Positions 26,701 to 34,968 are shown, counted from the first letter of the stretch. The stretch is DNA of 64,000 bases from NORP181 sp047623555 (GCA_047623555.1 JBLHMP010000004.1:8231-72230), one strand, 5' to 3'. The notes: generated by a model from the letters alone, not told the origin. Translations and numbers: made by a program.

Positions 26701-26720
26701 TAGACCTAAAGGAACGAGCG

Positions 26721-27116
26721 ATGTGTAGATTGTTTATTGGGGCCGATCCGGCCTCGTGGGACAACCAGTCCCGCTCGTTCCGGCTTGGCGGGATGGTGAC
26801 CTCTGTCCGCCTTGAGGCGTAGTTTTGGACCACATTAAGGGAAATCGCCAGGCGCGATGACCTGACAGTGCCGCAGTTGCTTCAACGGCTGCATTACGAA
26901 TCGATGGACGAAGGTCATGATATTGGCAATTTCGCGCCTTTCTTGCGGGTCTGCTATATGCGCTACCCCGCACTGCAATTACGCGACCTGATCCCGCGCG
27001 ACCAATGCATCGTCATCCGCGATTTGGCCGCCGAGGACATTCAAGAGCAAGAGCGTAAGAGCACCCTGCCCCACCAATCATCTGGCAAGGTCGTGCGCAT
27101 GCGCAATCACCAGTAA
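26721..27116 (+). pseudogene. Ribbon-helix-helix domain protein with an internal stop
   Basis: After GGAACGAGCG, ATG 26721 opens MCRLFIGADPASWDNQSRSF and LGGMVTSVRLEA, the start of the RHH_4-type DNA-binding proteins common in Rhodobacterales. A TAG at 26820-26822 interrupts it. The same frame continues as FWTTLREIARRDDLTVPQLL, DEGHDIGNFAPFLRVCYMRY and so on to 27116. The helix downstream of the stop (EIARRDDLTVPQLLQRL) is the expected RHH helix. One base pair has killed an otherwise readable gene of 131 codons. Confidence 0.8.
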
Positions 27117-27125
27117 TGGCCGGTT

Positions 27126-27767
27126 TCATCCTGCGACCTTTGGGTTTTTCCAGCTTGTCGGCCTAAACGGCTGGGTTATGGCCCGCTCTAACATCTCTAA
27201 CCGGTCCTGCCCGTAAAACATGTCGCCGTTCATGAAATAGGTCGGCGAGCCAAATACTGAGCGGTTGATCGCCTCTTGGGTATAGCGCTGATGCAAAGCC
27301 TGAACCGGCGCGGACATCGCCGCCGCAAGCAACACCTCAGCGTCCAGCCCCATCGACGTCGCAATCCTGGCCAACGTGACTGGGTCGGCAATATCCGCAT
27401 CCTCACGCCAATGAGCCTCAAGCACCAAATGCGACAAGTGATCCACATCTTCGCCCGCCTCGGCCGCCGCGATAAGCAGGCCATTGCCTAGCTCAAGAGG
27501 ATTGCTGTGATACGTTGGGCGATAGCTGATAATCGGAACTTTACGCCATTCGGCCCAACGTTCAATTTCTCGGCCAAAGTAGTAATCTACATGCTCTTGC
27601 GAACGACCCGCAAACGGACGTCCGCCCACAGCCTCGACCACAAGGCCAAGGTTGATCGGACGATGCCGCAGCCGACAACCATGATCCGCACACATCTGCA
27701 GCAAGCGTTTCGAGCCCAGATAGGCAAAGGCAGAATGCGCCGAATAGAAATACTCAATAATAGGCAT
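27126..27767 (-). CDS. DsbA-family isomerase, 2-hydroxychromene-2-carboxylate isomerase-like
   Basis: A 213-residue thioredoxin-fold protein of the DsbA/HCCA-isomerase class. The N-terminal EYFYSAHSAFAYLGSKRL replaces the CxxC with a serine-containing motif, as in glutathione-dependent HCCA isomerases. The cis-proline loop and C-terminus appear as VFGSPTYFMNGDMFYGQDRL. HCCA isomerases work in naphthalene-type aromatic degradation, but many relatives are of unknown role. ATG 27767 has a GGAG seven bases ahead; a GTG at 27779 is the alternative. It is the only intact enzyme gene in this island and is convergent with the RHH remnant. Confidence 0.8.
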   Translation of the reverse strand: MPIIEYFYSAHSAFAYLGSKRLLQMCADHGCRLRHRPINLGLVVEAVGGRPFAGRSQEHVDYYFGREIERWAEWRKVPIISYRPTYHSNPLELGNGLLIAAAEAGEDVDHLSHLVLEAHWREDADIADPVTLARIATSMGLDAEVLLAAAMSAPVQALHQRYTQEAINRSVFGSPTYFMNGDMFYGQDRLEMLERAITQPFRPTSWKNPKVAG

Positions 27768-27923
27768 AATACTCTCCACTGCCGCTCAGCTGCACCGTTA
27801 ACCACCGCCCAAAAGACGGCGCATGCGTGGTATCAACCAAGCTTGCGCCAACAGTGTCATTCGCGTGCGCAGTTCAGAAAAAGCAACAGCGTTGCTATAT
27901 GCCCTTAAAAATTTACCTGCGCA

Positions 27924-28343
27924 TCAGGAATATTTGAATTGTTCGATATGTCCGTTGTCGACAACACAACTCACATGCTTTGTTCTGTGCCCATAAGTGA
28001 AATAGCTGGTTGCAACCATGTAAACATGGATAGAGCCATCGTCTTTCTTGGCGGTATTTATTACGTGATCAAGTATAAAATTGTAACCACCGGCGTGTTT
28101 AACTTCCTTCAATCCATGATGCACACATTTGCCAACTGCGTTTTCGTGTTCGCCAGCATGTGGGTGAGGTTTATACTCAGGCTCGCCCCGCTTATGTTGA
28201 TCATGGGCAATCGCAGCACCTAAAACCCCCAGCGCAATGATCCCTGCAGCCGCCTGGGCTGCACTATTATGTGCCGTAGATGGCGCGGCCGAAACGGCCA
28301 GTGCCAATGCCGTCGCAGTTACCAGTGAAGTTATTTTTTTCAT
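27924..28343 (-). CDS. Secreted protein of unknown function
   Basis: A 139-residue protein with a clear signal peptide (MKKITSLVTATALALAVSAA) and an alanine-rich segment that could be a second hydrophobic stretch (AAQAAAGIIALGVLGAAIA). A histidine-rich link (HPHAGEHENAVGKCVHHG) and a mature domain with two cysteines (GKCVHH, VSCVVDNGH) follow. The ATG at 28343 follows AGGGAGATACAC. I do not recognise the family. The His-rich stretch could bind metal, and the cysteine pair could form a periplasmic disulfide; both are guesses. Confidence 0.75.
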   Translation of the reverse strand: MKKITSLVTATALALAVSAAPSTAHNSAAQAAAGIIALGVLGAAIAHDQHKRGEPEYKPHPHAGEHENAVGKCVHHGLKEVKHAGGYNFILDHVINTAKKDDGSIHVYMVATSYFTYGHRTKHVSCVVDNGHIEQFKYS

Positions 28344-28464
28344 GTGTATCTCCCTCATGCTTTCAAAACTCAAAACTTTTCCGCTCTCAAATTCATCTGT
28401 GACACGAAGCGGATTTTACTAACGTTCACCTCGGCCCGCCGCATTTATACTTTGAATTCATCGT

Positions 28465-28485
28465 CCTTGTTGTCAAGCAACAAGG
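28465..28485. repeat. Short perfect inverted repeat
   Basis: CCTTGTTG-TCAAG-CAACAAGG lies in the spacer between the secreted-protein gene and the DUF1127 gene. It could be an operator or a weak terminator; the sequence does not decide. Confidence 0.5.
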
Positions 28486-28538
28486 CTGGCCACCCTGGCA
28501 AAACTCCCGTGCTGATTTTTGCTATTTGGACACAAAAA

Positions 28539-28565
28539 GACGCCCAAAGCGTTAACCCGGGCGTC
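28539..28565 (-). terminator. Terminator after the DUF1127 gene
   Basis: On the minus strand GACGCCC, a 13-base loop and GGGCGTC are followed by TTTTTG, about 115 bases after the DUF1127 stop. Confidence 0.75.
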
Positions 28566-28680
28566 CAAAATCAATGTAAAGTAGGAATTAGCTTACTGTC
28601 TCTAATTTGGGCGATATCCAGAACACATTCCTTTCTTGATTCCAAACAATTGCGCCTGGCACACACGCGCCCCAATCAGA

Positions 28681-28896
28681 TCAGACCCGGTAAACAGCAA
28701 CCCGCGCCATTTCGTACAGGTCCGAGCGGTGCAGGCCAAATTCCATCAGCTCCCGGTCGCTCAGAAGTTGCAGTTCGCCATAGGCACGGTTGAGTTCCAA
28801 ACGCTGCGCGCGCCTGGCCTGAAGCCCCTCAATCAACCGGCGGATACGCGAAACGAAGCTGAATTCAACGGAAGTGTTTGCAAGTGTATGTGTCAT
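28681..28896 (-). CDS. DUF1127 small protein
   Basis: A 71-residue protein starting MTHTLANTSVEFSFVSRI with the DUF1127 pattern in its second half: an Arg-rich helix (RIRRLIEGLQARRAQRLELNR), then LLSDRELMEFGLHRSDLYEMA. Characterised alphaproteobacterial members of this family affect RNA turnover and metal or phosphate responses; the role of this copy is unknown. The start at 28896 trims a longer, non-conserved upstream frame. A perfect TATAAT lies on the minus strand at 28948-28943, about 50 bases ahead. Confidence 0.85.
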   Translation of the reverse strand: MTHTLANTSVEFSFVSRIRRLIEGLQARRAQRLELNRAYGELQLLSDRELMEFGLHRSDLYEMARVAVYRV

Positions 28897-28942
28897 TATC
28901 TCGGTCCATCTGTTCCGCTGGGCGCCCATCGCCCCACGGCAA

Positions 28943-28948
28943 ATTATA
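28943..28948 (-). promoter_or_regulatory. Candidate -10 box for the DUF1127 gene
   Basis: The minus strand carries TATAAT 47 bases ahead of the ATG, but no convincing -35 box is found at 16-18 bases, so an activator or another sigma factor may be needed. Confidence 0.35.
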
Positions 28949-29527
28949 ACTGTAACTGGCAGATAAGAACTACGTCCTCGGGGGACAACGGATGTTTGAG
29001 CCTTGTCGACATGCGCTGGGGGCATGGGTGAGGTTGTGCTTTCGGATCAGAAATAACTCAATGTCTTGTCGAAAATCCCCTAATGTTAAACTGCAAACTT
29101 AAGGACAAAAGGGAAACATAATAACAAGGCCATTGGCATCGGTTTCAGAGCTATCAATATCCGCGACCGCAGGTTTCTTTTGCGATGTTATGAGTTTATT
29201 CATTCAACCTGACTTTGTTATCGCAGGAACATTGGCCGGTTGATACATGCCTCAAAATCCCAGCAGCTCGAAGCCAGCGGCATAAATTGGATGAAAATTG
29301 TCACATTCGATGTCAACTGCCAGACGAAAATCCTAAGTAAATCAGCGAGTCGCTTAGACCTGGAAATAATACACTATCTGTGGCGTGAAAAACCTGTGGC
29401 ACGCAAGAAGAACCAAAAATAAATTGGGAAAACAAGCATATCACTCCGCCGTTGAAATATACGTGATTGCCGACGATACTTGTATATACGAGACGCTCGA
29501 CCACATTAGCACTCATAAAGAAGCAAA
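28949..29527. other. AT-rich spacer without recognisable gene
   Basis: This stretch is clearly richer in A and T than its surroundings and in six frames shows only short open frames (the best about 60 codons at 29240-29422) without a ribosome-binding site or recognisable motif. It is probably the oldest or most foreign part of the rpmD-rplO insertion. Confidence 0.5.
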
Positions 29528-29565
29528 CTAGAAACGCCCCCGGTTTTCACCGAGGGCGTTTCTAG
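29528..29565 (-). terminator. Strong terminator after rpmD
   Basis: CTAGAAACGCCC ... GGGCGTTTCTAG pair completely, with an inner CGG/CCG, and on the minus strand are followed by TTTGCTTCTTT. This ends the rpmC-to-rpmD block 90 bases after the rpmD stop and separates it from rplO. Confidence 0.9.
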
Positions 29566-29654
29566 TTAGGCTAGCGAAGCTCTGAGGCTCCGCCTGTGAT
29601 CACCATAAACGCTCTAACAGAGCGTTTGTCAGGCCTTGCGGCCAAAACCGATGG

Positions 29655-29843
29655 TCAGCCCTTTTCTTCGATGATCTCAACCATGTGAGAGATCGAGTTT
29701 ACCATGCCGCGAACGGAAGGCGTGTCTTCCAACTCGCGGGTTTTGTTCATCTTGTTCAGACCCAGACCGATCAACGTAGCACGCTGTTTGGCGGGGCGGC
29801 GGATCGGAGAACCAACCTGCTTGACGACGATAGTTTTTGCCAT
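29655..29843 (-). CDS. rpmD: 50S ribosomal protein L30
   Basis: A 62-residue L30, starting MAKTIVVKQVGSPIRRP with TLIGLGLNKMNK. It is last in its block and followed by a strong terminator instead of rplO. The start lies 12 bases after rpsE. Confidence 0.97.
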   Translation of the reverse strand: MAKTIVVKQVGSPIRRPAKQRATLIGLGLNKMNKTRELEDTPSVRGMVNSISHMVEIIEEKG

Positions 29844-29855
29844 GTTCCGGACTCC

Positions 29856-30437
29856 TTACGCGTCTGCTGCTTCGGCCGAAGCCTTAGCTGGTGCTTCGTC
29901 CCGACGCGGCAGGATGTCAGCAACCTTTTTACCACGACGCTGTGCGACAGAACGGGGGCTGCTTTCTTTTTGCAGACCGTCCATGGTGGCACGGATCATG
30001 TTATATGGATTCTGCGAACCCAGCGATTTGGACACAACGTCCTTAACGCCAAGCATTTCAAACACAGCACGCATTGGACCACCGGCAATAATACCAGTAC
30101 CCTCGGGGGCTGTCCGCATAACGACTTTACCGGCGCCATGACGGCCTTCCATGTCGTGGTGCAGCGTACGACCTTCGCGCAATTGCACGCGGATCATCTG
30201 GCGCTTGGCTTTTTCAGTGGCTTTGCGAATGGCCTCAGGGACCTCTTTCGCTTTACCTTTGCCAAAGCCCACACGACCTTTTTGGTCACCAACAACAACC
30301 AACGCAGCAAAGCCAAAACGCTTACCACCTTTGACGGTCTTGGAAACACGGTTGATTGCGACCAGACGGTCGGCGAATTCTGGGGTCTCGTCGCGTTGAT
30401 TGCGGCGATTGCCTCCACGTTTGTCATCTCTTGCCAT
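29856..30437 (-). CDS. rpsE: 30S ribosomal protein S5
   Basis: A 193-residue S5 with the N-terminal double-stranded RNA-binding fold (FADRLVAINRVSKTVKGGK) and PEGTGIIAGGPMRAVFEMLG. An alanine/acid-rich C-terminus extends it slightly beyond the E. coli length, as usual in this group. The 114-base gap to rplR is longer than the normal few bases and contains two small hairpins (30494-30507 and 30526-30545). Confidence 0.98.
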   Translation of the reverse strand: MARDDKRGGNRRNQRDETPEFADRLVAINRVSKTVKGGKRFGFAALVVVGDQKGRVGFGKGKAKEVPEAIRKATEKAKRQMIRVQLREGRTLHHDMEGRHGAGKVVMRTAPEGTGIIAGGPMRAVFEMLGVKDVVSKSLGSQNPYNMIRATMDGLQKESSPRSVAQRRGKKVADILPRRDEAPAKASAEAADA

Positions 30438-30551
30438 CAGGCATCCTTTCGTTTCAGCACTCCATGCGCCGAAATTATCAATCCAGGTGAGCCTGCCCTT
30501 GCGGGCAAAGCTCCCGGATCATCGAGACGGCCATCACAGGCCGTCTGCTGT

Positions 30552-30911
30552 TTAGATCTTGAGGCCAGCCTCACGAGCGGCAGAGGCCAAGGCCTTTACC
30601 TTCCCATGAAACAGGAAACCACCACGATCAAAATAGGCCTCTTCAACACCAGCCTTTTTTGCCCGCTCGGCAATCAAAGCACCAACTTTGGTCGCTGCTT
30701 CGATGTTGTTCTTGCCGACAAAGCCCAGATCTTTCTCGAGAGTGGAAGCCGACGCAAGCGTCACGCCATTCACATCGTCGATCAGCTGGGCGCTGATGTT
30801 TTTGTTGGACCGGTGAACCGACAGACGTAGACGCCCGGTGTTCACTTTGCGAAGTTTGTTCCGAACGCGCAGGCGGCGTTTCAGAAACAGTGTTCTTTTG
30901 CTGTTTGCCAT
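30552..30911 (-). CDS. rplR: 50S ribosomal protein L18
   Basis: A 119-residue L18 with a basic N-terminus and LSVHRSNKNISAQLIDD, binding 5S rRNA. The C-terminus YFDRGGFLFHGKVKALA is canonical. It lies 11 bases after rplF. Confidence 0.98.
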   Translation of the reverse strand: MANSKRTLFLKRRLRVRNKLRKVNTGRLRLSVHRSNKNISAQLIDDVNGVTLASASTLEKDLGFVGKNNIEAATKVGALIAERAKKAGVEEAYFDRGGFLFHGKVKALASAAREAGLKI

Positions 30912-30922
30912 ACCGTTGCTCC

Positions 30923-31456
30923 TTACTTCTTCTTGCCTTCTTTGCGGAATACGAACTCGCCTTTATAGCGGATGCCTTTGCCCTTATAGGGCTCGGGCTT
31001 ACGCCATTTGCGGATGTTCGCGGCGACCTGACCAACTTCTTGTTCGTCAATGCCTTCGACCACAATTTCAGTCTGCTTTGGCACGGTCAACGTCACACCT
31101 TCAGGTGCGATGTATTCCACGTCATGAGACAGACCAAGGTTCAGTTTCAGCGTGTTACCCTGAAGTGAGGCACGATAGCCCACACCCTGGATTTCAAGCT
31201 CTTTCTTAAAGCCAACCGTTACGCCAGTCACCAGATTGGAGACCATTGTACGGCTCATACCCCATTGCTGGCGCGCCCGCTTTGAGCTTCCGCGGGGAGT
31301 GATGGTCACGACATTGCCGTCAACAGCAAGCGTCACATCATCCGTCGCCGAAAACGTACGGGTGCCCTTAGGGCCTTTGACTTCGATGGTCTGGCCGGAC
31401 ACAGATGCGCTAACACCTGTGGGCAGCTCGACCGGTTTCTTACCAATACGAGACAT
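30923..31456 (-). CDS. rplF: 50S ribosomal protein L6
   Basis: A 177-residue L6 with two repeated domains, starting MSRIGKKPVELPTGV and ending with KPEPYKGKGIRYKGEFVFRK. ATG 31456 follows AGGAGAGTTTG, so the TTG one codon upstream is not used. Confidence 0.98.
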   Translation of the reverse strand: MSRIGKKPVELPTGVSASVSGQTIEVKGPKGTRTFSATDDVTLAVDGNVVTITPRGSSKRARQQWGMSRTMVSNLVTGVTVGFKKELEIQGVGYRASLQGNTLKLNLGLSHDVEYIAPEGVTLTVPKQTEIVVEGIDEQEVGQVAANIRKWRKPEPYKGKGIRYKGEFVFRKEGKKK

Positions 31457-31465
31457 CAAACTCTC

Positions 31466-31858
31466 CTAGAATACAGAGCAAAGCACTTCGCCGCCAACAT
31501 TGGCCGCCCGTGCACTTGCATCTGACATCACGCCGCGAGGCGTGGAGACAATCGACACACCCAAACCCTGACGGATCGACGGGAGGTCCTTGGCGCCCAA
31601 ATAAACGCGACGACCGGGCTTAGAAACCCGCTTCAGTTCGCGAATGACAGGAATGCCTTCATAGTATTTCAGGCTGATTTCGATTGCCGGATGGCCATCT
31701 GCACCAGTCATATGCTCATATCCGCGGATATAGCCTTCGTCGGTCAGCACATCCAGAACCCAGGCGCGAAGCTTGGACCCAGGTGTCATCACCGTGGATT
31801 TGCCGCGCATCTGGCTGTTACGGATACGGGTGAGCATGTCTGCGATAGGATCGGTCAT
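31466..31858 (-). CDS. rpsH: 30S ribosomal protein S8
   Basis: A 130-residue S8, starting MTDPIADMLTRIRNSQM, with the C-terminal VSTPRGVMSDASARAANVGG that binds 16S rRNA helix 21. In E. coli S8 is the translational repressor of the spc operon. Confidence 0.98.
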   Translation of the reverse strand: MTDPIADMLTRIRNSQMRGKSTVMTPGSKLRAWVLDVLTDEGYIRGYEHMTGADGHPAIEISLKYYEGIPVIRELKRVSKPGRRVYLGAKDLPSIRQGLGVSIVSTPRGVMSDASARAANVGGEVLCSVF

Positions 31859-31871
31859 ATCATTCTCTCCC

Positions 31872-32177
31872 TTACCAGCTCGACTTGACCATGCCGGGGA
31901 TCAGGCCAGCAGAGCCCAGATCCCGCAGCGCGATCCGCGAAATTTTCAGTTTACGATAATACGCATGTGGACGACCGGTCAGCTGGCAACGGTTGTGCAG
32001 CCGGACGGCCGAACTGTTGCGCGGCAATTTTGCAAGCTTCAGAGACGCGCGAAAACGCTCGTCCATAGGCTTGGATTGGTCACTCACGATTGCTTTCAGC
32101 TCGGCCCGCTTAACGGCATATTTTGCCACCAGCTTCTCGCGCTTCTTTTCGCGTTCGATCATTGATTTTTTAGCCAT
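31872..32177 (-). CDS. rpsN: 30S ribosomal protein S14
   Basis: A 101-residue long-form S14 without zinc-ribbon cysteines, starting MAKKSMIEREKKREKLVAKY and ending with KISRIALRDLGSAGLIPGM. Gene order and length are standard. Confidence 0.98.
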   Translation of the reverse strand: MAKKSMIEREKKREKLVAKYAVKRAELKAIVSDQSKPMDERFRASLKLAKLPRNSSAVRLHNRCQLTGRPHAYYRKLKISRIALRDLGSAGLIPGMVKSSW

Positions 32178-32195
32178 GTCTAATCCTTCCCGCGC

Positions 32196-32759
32196 TTAAG
32201 TGGTGAACGGCATGTTGAAATGCTTCAACAATGCTTCACCTTCGGCGTCGGTTTTCGCTGTGGTCGCGATGACGATGTCCATTCCCCAGGGTTCGTCGAC
32301 TTTGTCGAAATCGATTTCCGGGAACACAAGAAGTTCTTTCAGGCCAAAGGCATAGTTGCCACGGCCGTCGAACGATTTGGCAGACACGCCGCGGAAATCC
32401 CGAATCCGGGGCATTGCGACAGTTGTCAGACGATCAAGAAATTCATACATCCGGTTGCCGCGCAGGGTAACTTTGGTCCCCAGTGGCATCTCTTCACGTA
32501 CCCGGAAACCCGCGATGGATTTCTTGGCGATGTTGATGACCGCATGTTGACCGGCAATCAATGTCAGCTCGGCCTGGGCCGATTTGACTTTCTTGCTGTC
32601 ACGCACAGCAGCTGCACCGCAACCAATGTTCAGGACGATTTTGTCCAGACGCGGGATCATCATCTCGTTCTTGTAGCCGAACTCTTCCGTCATGGAAGCA
32701 CGAATGCTGTCCTTGTAGGCGGCCTTAAGACGTGGCGTGTATTCTGCAGTATCAAGCAT
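32196..32759 (-). CDS. rplE: 50S ribosomal protein L5
   Basis: A 187-residue L5, starting MLDTAEYTPRLKAAYKDSI, with IPRLDKIVLNIGCG and RGNRMYEFLDRLTTVAMPRI. It binds 5S rRNA and contacts P-site tRNA. Its start overlaps the rplX stop by eight bases. Confidence 0.98.
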   Translation of the reverse strand: MLDTAEYTPRLKAAYKDSIRASMTEEFGYKNEMMIPRLDKIVLNIGCGAAAVRDSKKVKSAQAELTLIAGQHAVINIAKKSIAGFRVREEMPLGTKVTLRGNRMYEFLDRLTTVAMPRIRDFRGVSAKSFDGRGNYAFGLKELLVFPEIDFDKVDEPWGMDIVIATTAKTDAEGEALLKHFNMPFTT

Positions 32760-33063
32760 CAATCACGTCCCCCGTGGTTTTGGCAAAGCGCACTTTCTTG
32801 TCGCCTTCCATTTTGAACCCAACGCGAGTGGCTTTGCCATTTGCGTCGATCAGCGACAGATTGCTAAGCGCAATCGGCATCGCCTTGGGGATGCGGCCAC
32901 CCTGCTCAGTCTGAGTTTGGCGGGTTGCGCGAACAGAGATGTTGATACCTTCAACAACAGCTTTACCAGCAGATGGGTCGATCGAGGTAATAGTACCCTC
33001 TTTGCCCTTATCTTTGCCGGCAAGCACGATGATCTTGTCGCCTTTGCGAAGTTTAGCAGCCAT
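32752..33063 (-). CDS. rplX: 50S ribosomal protein L24
   Basis: A 103-residue L24 with the KOW motif near its N-terminus (LRKGDKIIVLAGKDKGKEGT). It initiates 50S assembly. It starts two bases after rplN and overlaps rplE at its end. Confidence 0.98.
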   Translation of the reverse strand: MAAKLRKGDKIIVLAGKDKGKEGTITSIDPSAGKAVVEGINISVRATRQTQTEQGGRIPKAMPIALSNLSLIDANGKATRVGFKMEGDKKVRFAKTTGDVIDA

Positions 33064-33065
33064 GA

Positions 33066-33434
33066 CTACAGAACCTCCGGTGCAAGCGAAATGATCTTCA
33101 TAAAGTTCTTGGCACGCAGTTCGCGAACAACTGGGCCAAAGATACGTGTACCCAGTGGCTCATTGTTGTTGTTGAGGATCACAGCCGCGTTCCGGTCAAA
33201 CCGGATGGCTGTGCCGTCTGCGCGACGGACTTCTTTAGCGGTGCGTACAACGACAGCCTTACGGACATCGCCTTTTTTCACGCGACCGCGTGGGATGGCT
33301 TCCTTAACCGAGACAACAATAATGTCGCCTACGGATGCGTATCTACGCTTGGAACCACCCAGAACCTTAATGCACTGAACACGGCGAGCGCCGCTGTTGT
33401 CAGCCACATCAAGATTGGTCTGCATCTGGATCAT
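33066..33434 (-). CDS. rplN: 50S ribosomal protein L14
   Basis: A 122-residue L14, starting MIQMQTNLDVADNSGARRVQ, with the conserved FDRNAAVILNNNNEPLGTRI. Length and sequence are standard; the 71-base gap to rpsQ is slightly long but holds nothing notable. Confidence 0.98.
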   Translation of the reverse strand: MIQMQTNLDVADNSGARRVQCIKVLGGSKRRYASVGDIIVVSVKEAIPRGRVKKGDVRKAVVVRTAKEVRRADGTAIRFDRNAAVILNNNNEPLGTRIFGPVVRELRAKNFMKIISLAPEVL

Positions 33435-33505
33435 GTGGTTTCTCCCGACCTTTGAGGACCTTCCTTAGGCCCCAGGGTTTCGATCAATCTGTTAGGTTCG
33501 CTGGC

Positions 33506-33736
33506 TTACGCCGACAAAACCTCCCAGCGTTTCGTTTTCGACTTGGGCGCGCATTCGATGATGCGGATCTTGTCGCCAGTCTTGAATACGTTCTGTTCAT
33601 CGTGGGCCCGATATTTCTTGGACCGACGAATGGTTTTCTTCAGAACAGGGTGGGTAAAGCGACGCTCAACAGACACGGTTACGGTCTGGGCGTTGGCGTC
33701 ACTTGTCACGACGCCGGAAAGGATACGTTTAGGCAT
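33506..33736 (-). CDS. rpsQ: 30S ribosomal protein S17
   Basis: A 76-residue S17 of the short alphaproteobacterial form, starting MPKRILSGVVTSDANAQTVT, with the OB-fold core VLKKTIRRSKKYRAHDEQN. It lies 13 bases after rpmC. Confidence 0.98.
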   Translation of the reverse strand: MPKRILSGVVTSDANAQTVTVSVERRFTHPVLKKTIRRSKKYRAHDEQNVFKTGDKIRIIECAPKSKTKRWEVLSA

Positions 33737-33749
33737 ATTTCAGGCTCCG

Positions 33750-33953
33750 TTATTCAGCGGCCGCAGAAGCGGCCTTTTGGTTCAAAATCGTCTTGACCCG
33801 AGCAGCACTACGACGTGCCTTGCGGATACTAGATGCATTTTCCAACTGGCCCGAGGCCTGCTGAAAGCGCAAATTGAACGATTCTTTTTTCAGATTAACC
33901 AGTTCTTCACGAAGCTGATCAGGTGTTTTGTCGCGTAATTCATTGGCGTTCAT
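33750..33953 (-). CDS. rpmC: 50S ribosomal protein L29
   Basis: A 67-residue L29, starting MNANELRDKTPDQLREELVN, with NLRFQQASGQLENASSIRKA. It should follow rplP directly, but a terminator and a dead HEPN-like gene separate the two, so the rpmC-to-rpmD block needs its own promoter within 33954-34187. I do not see a convincing one. Confidence 0.98.
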   Translation of the reverse strand: MNANELRDKTPDQLREELVNLKKESFNLRFQQASGQLENASSIRKARRSAARVKTILNQKAASAAAE

Positions 33954-34128
33954 CGCCTTTTTCCTTTCAACATCACTGGCAGGCCCCCAAAAAGGGTCAC
34001 CCTGTTTCCAGTGGAGTCCATGATGAATGCTGCCAATACGCCGAGTCTCGAGTTAACGCAACCCCAGTTTATGTCATTGCGAAACGCTCCAATTTACACA
34101 CCGCGTCCGAACCGAGGGGTGGGTGCAA

Positions 34129-34180
34129 AGCGCCCGCCCCGTGGGGGCGGTTCGGGCGCTGCCTTTGCCTCTGGCAAAGG
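34129..34180. repeat. Paired GC-rich hairpins of Roseobacter intergenic type
   Basis: AGCGCCCG-CCCC-GTG-GGGG-CGGTT-CGGGCGCT forms a long stem (34129-34160), immediately followed by CCTTTGCC-TCT-GGCAAAGG (34162-34180). The combination resembles a dispersed intergenic repeat I know from Roseobacter genomes. It lies next to the end of the dead HEPN-like gene and may mark the insertion boundary or terminate transcription. Confidence 0.6.
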
Positions 34181-34187
34181 TATTGGT

Positions 34188-34835
34188 TCATCCAGCAATA
34201 GTATTACGGATCTGAGGGTCAAGCCGTTCAAAAAACATCATATGTTGATCGACGAAAAGCGCTCTTTGCTCGTCGAAACCTCTATGCTTCCTTTTTGTCC
34301 CCTTAAGTAGCCCCTCCAGCAATCTGATGCTGTCGTATGCAAACTTAATCACCTCGCCATTCTCTAATAAGAAACTATGTTCATCGACCAGATCGCTTTT
34401 CTTTCGGTCATGGCTTTTACCAACAATTAGCGAGTGTGCCAAAAATTACGTTCTAGCTACTCGAAGTCGCGTCTTCAGTGGATGGCACTTTAGTTTTTCG
34501 TAAACGAGCCTTTCAGGTTTTCCCTCGGCTAAGCCAATAAAGCCCAAATATTTGTGCTGGGAAAAATGATCCACCAAGTTTGGCAGCGATAGCTTTGGTG
34601 ATTTCGATCCGCCTTCCTCCCAAAGGCGACTCAAAGCCAGCGCCAGCCCCTCCATTGAGCACTGTAACAGCCCTTCTAGAGTACGCACATGTCCTTCTCG
34701 ATCTGACGGGAACAACACTTGATGGTTTTTGAAAGCGATTTCGCAAAACACCGCTTGAGACATCAGAAACCGGTACTCAACATCAAAACGGTGTTTAAAT
34801 TCCTCATGAAATTGATTGAGTTGCTTCACATTCAT
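34188..34835 (-). pseudogene. HEPN/AbiU2-like gene broken by a stop codon inside its catalytic motif
   Basis: Two open stretches (34910-34446 and 34445-34188) are in the same frame, separated only by a TAA at 34448-34446. Read through, they give about 214 residues from ATG 34835. Features are LLQCSMEGLALALSRLWEE followed by SLPNLVDHF, then RVART-stop-FLAHSLIVGK, then a helical C-terminus. The arrangement resembles HEPN proteins of the AbiU2 type, whose signature is R-x(4-6)-H; here R-T-stop-F-L-A-H. The stop thus falls inside the putative active site. The family call is moderate; the frame continuity is certain. The start at 34835 is preferred because the earlier ATG (34910) lies beside the rplP terminator. 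Confidence 0.65.
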
Positions 34836-34868
34836 TGCCCGGTACTTAGCATTATTCCAATTCAAAAC

Positions 34869-34902
34869 AAAAGCCCCCACCGATCTCTCGGCAAGGGCTT
34901 TT
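34869..34902 (-). terminator. Terminator after rplP
   Basis: AAAAGCCC ... GGGCTTTT with an inner CCGA/TCGG stem; on the minus strand it ends in GGGCTTTTGTTTTG. It ends the rplB-to-rplP block 67 bases after the rplP stop. Confidence 0.85.
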
Positions 34903-34968
34903 CTATTCATATCGACGGTGTGGCTCGCAGGTTTTCAAGAAAACCCGCTACACCGCACTAGAGAAGAT

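Noticed and set aside
29685..30830. Long plus-strand open frame of 381 codons
   Set aside because: It lies antisense to rpmD, rpsE and rplR; it reflects the codon bias of those genes.
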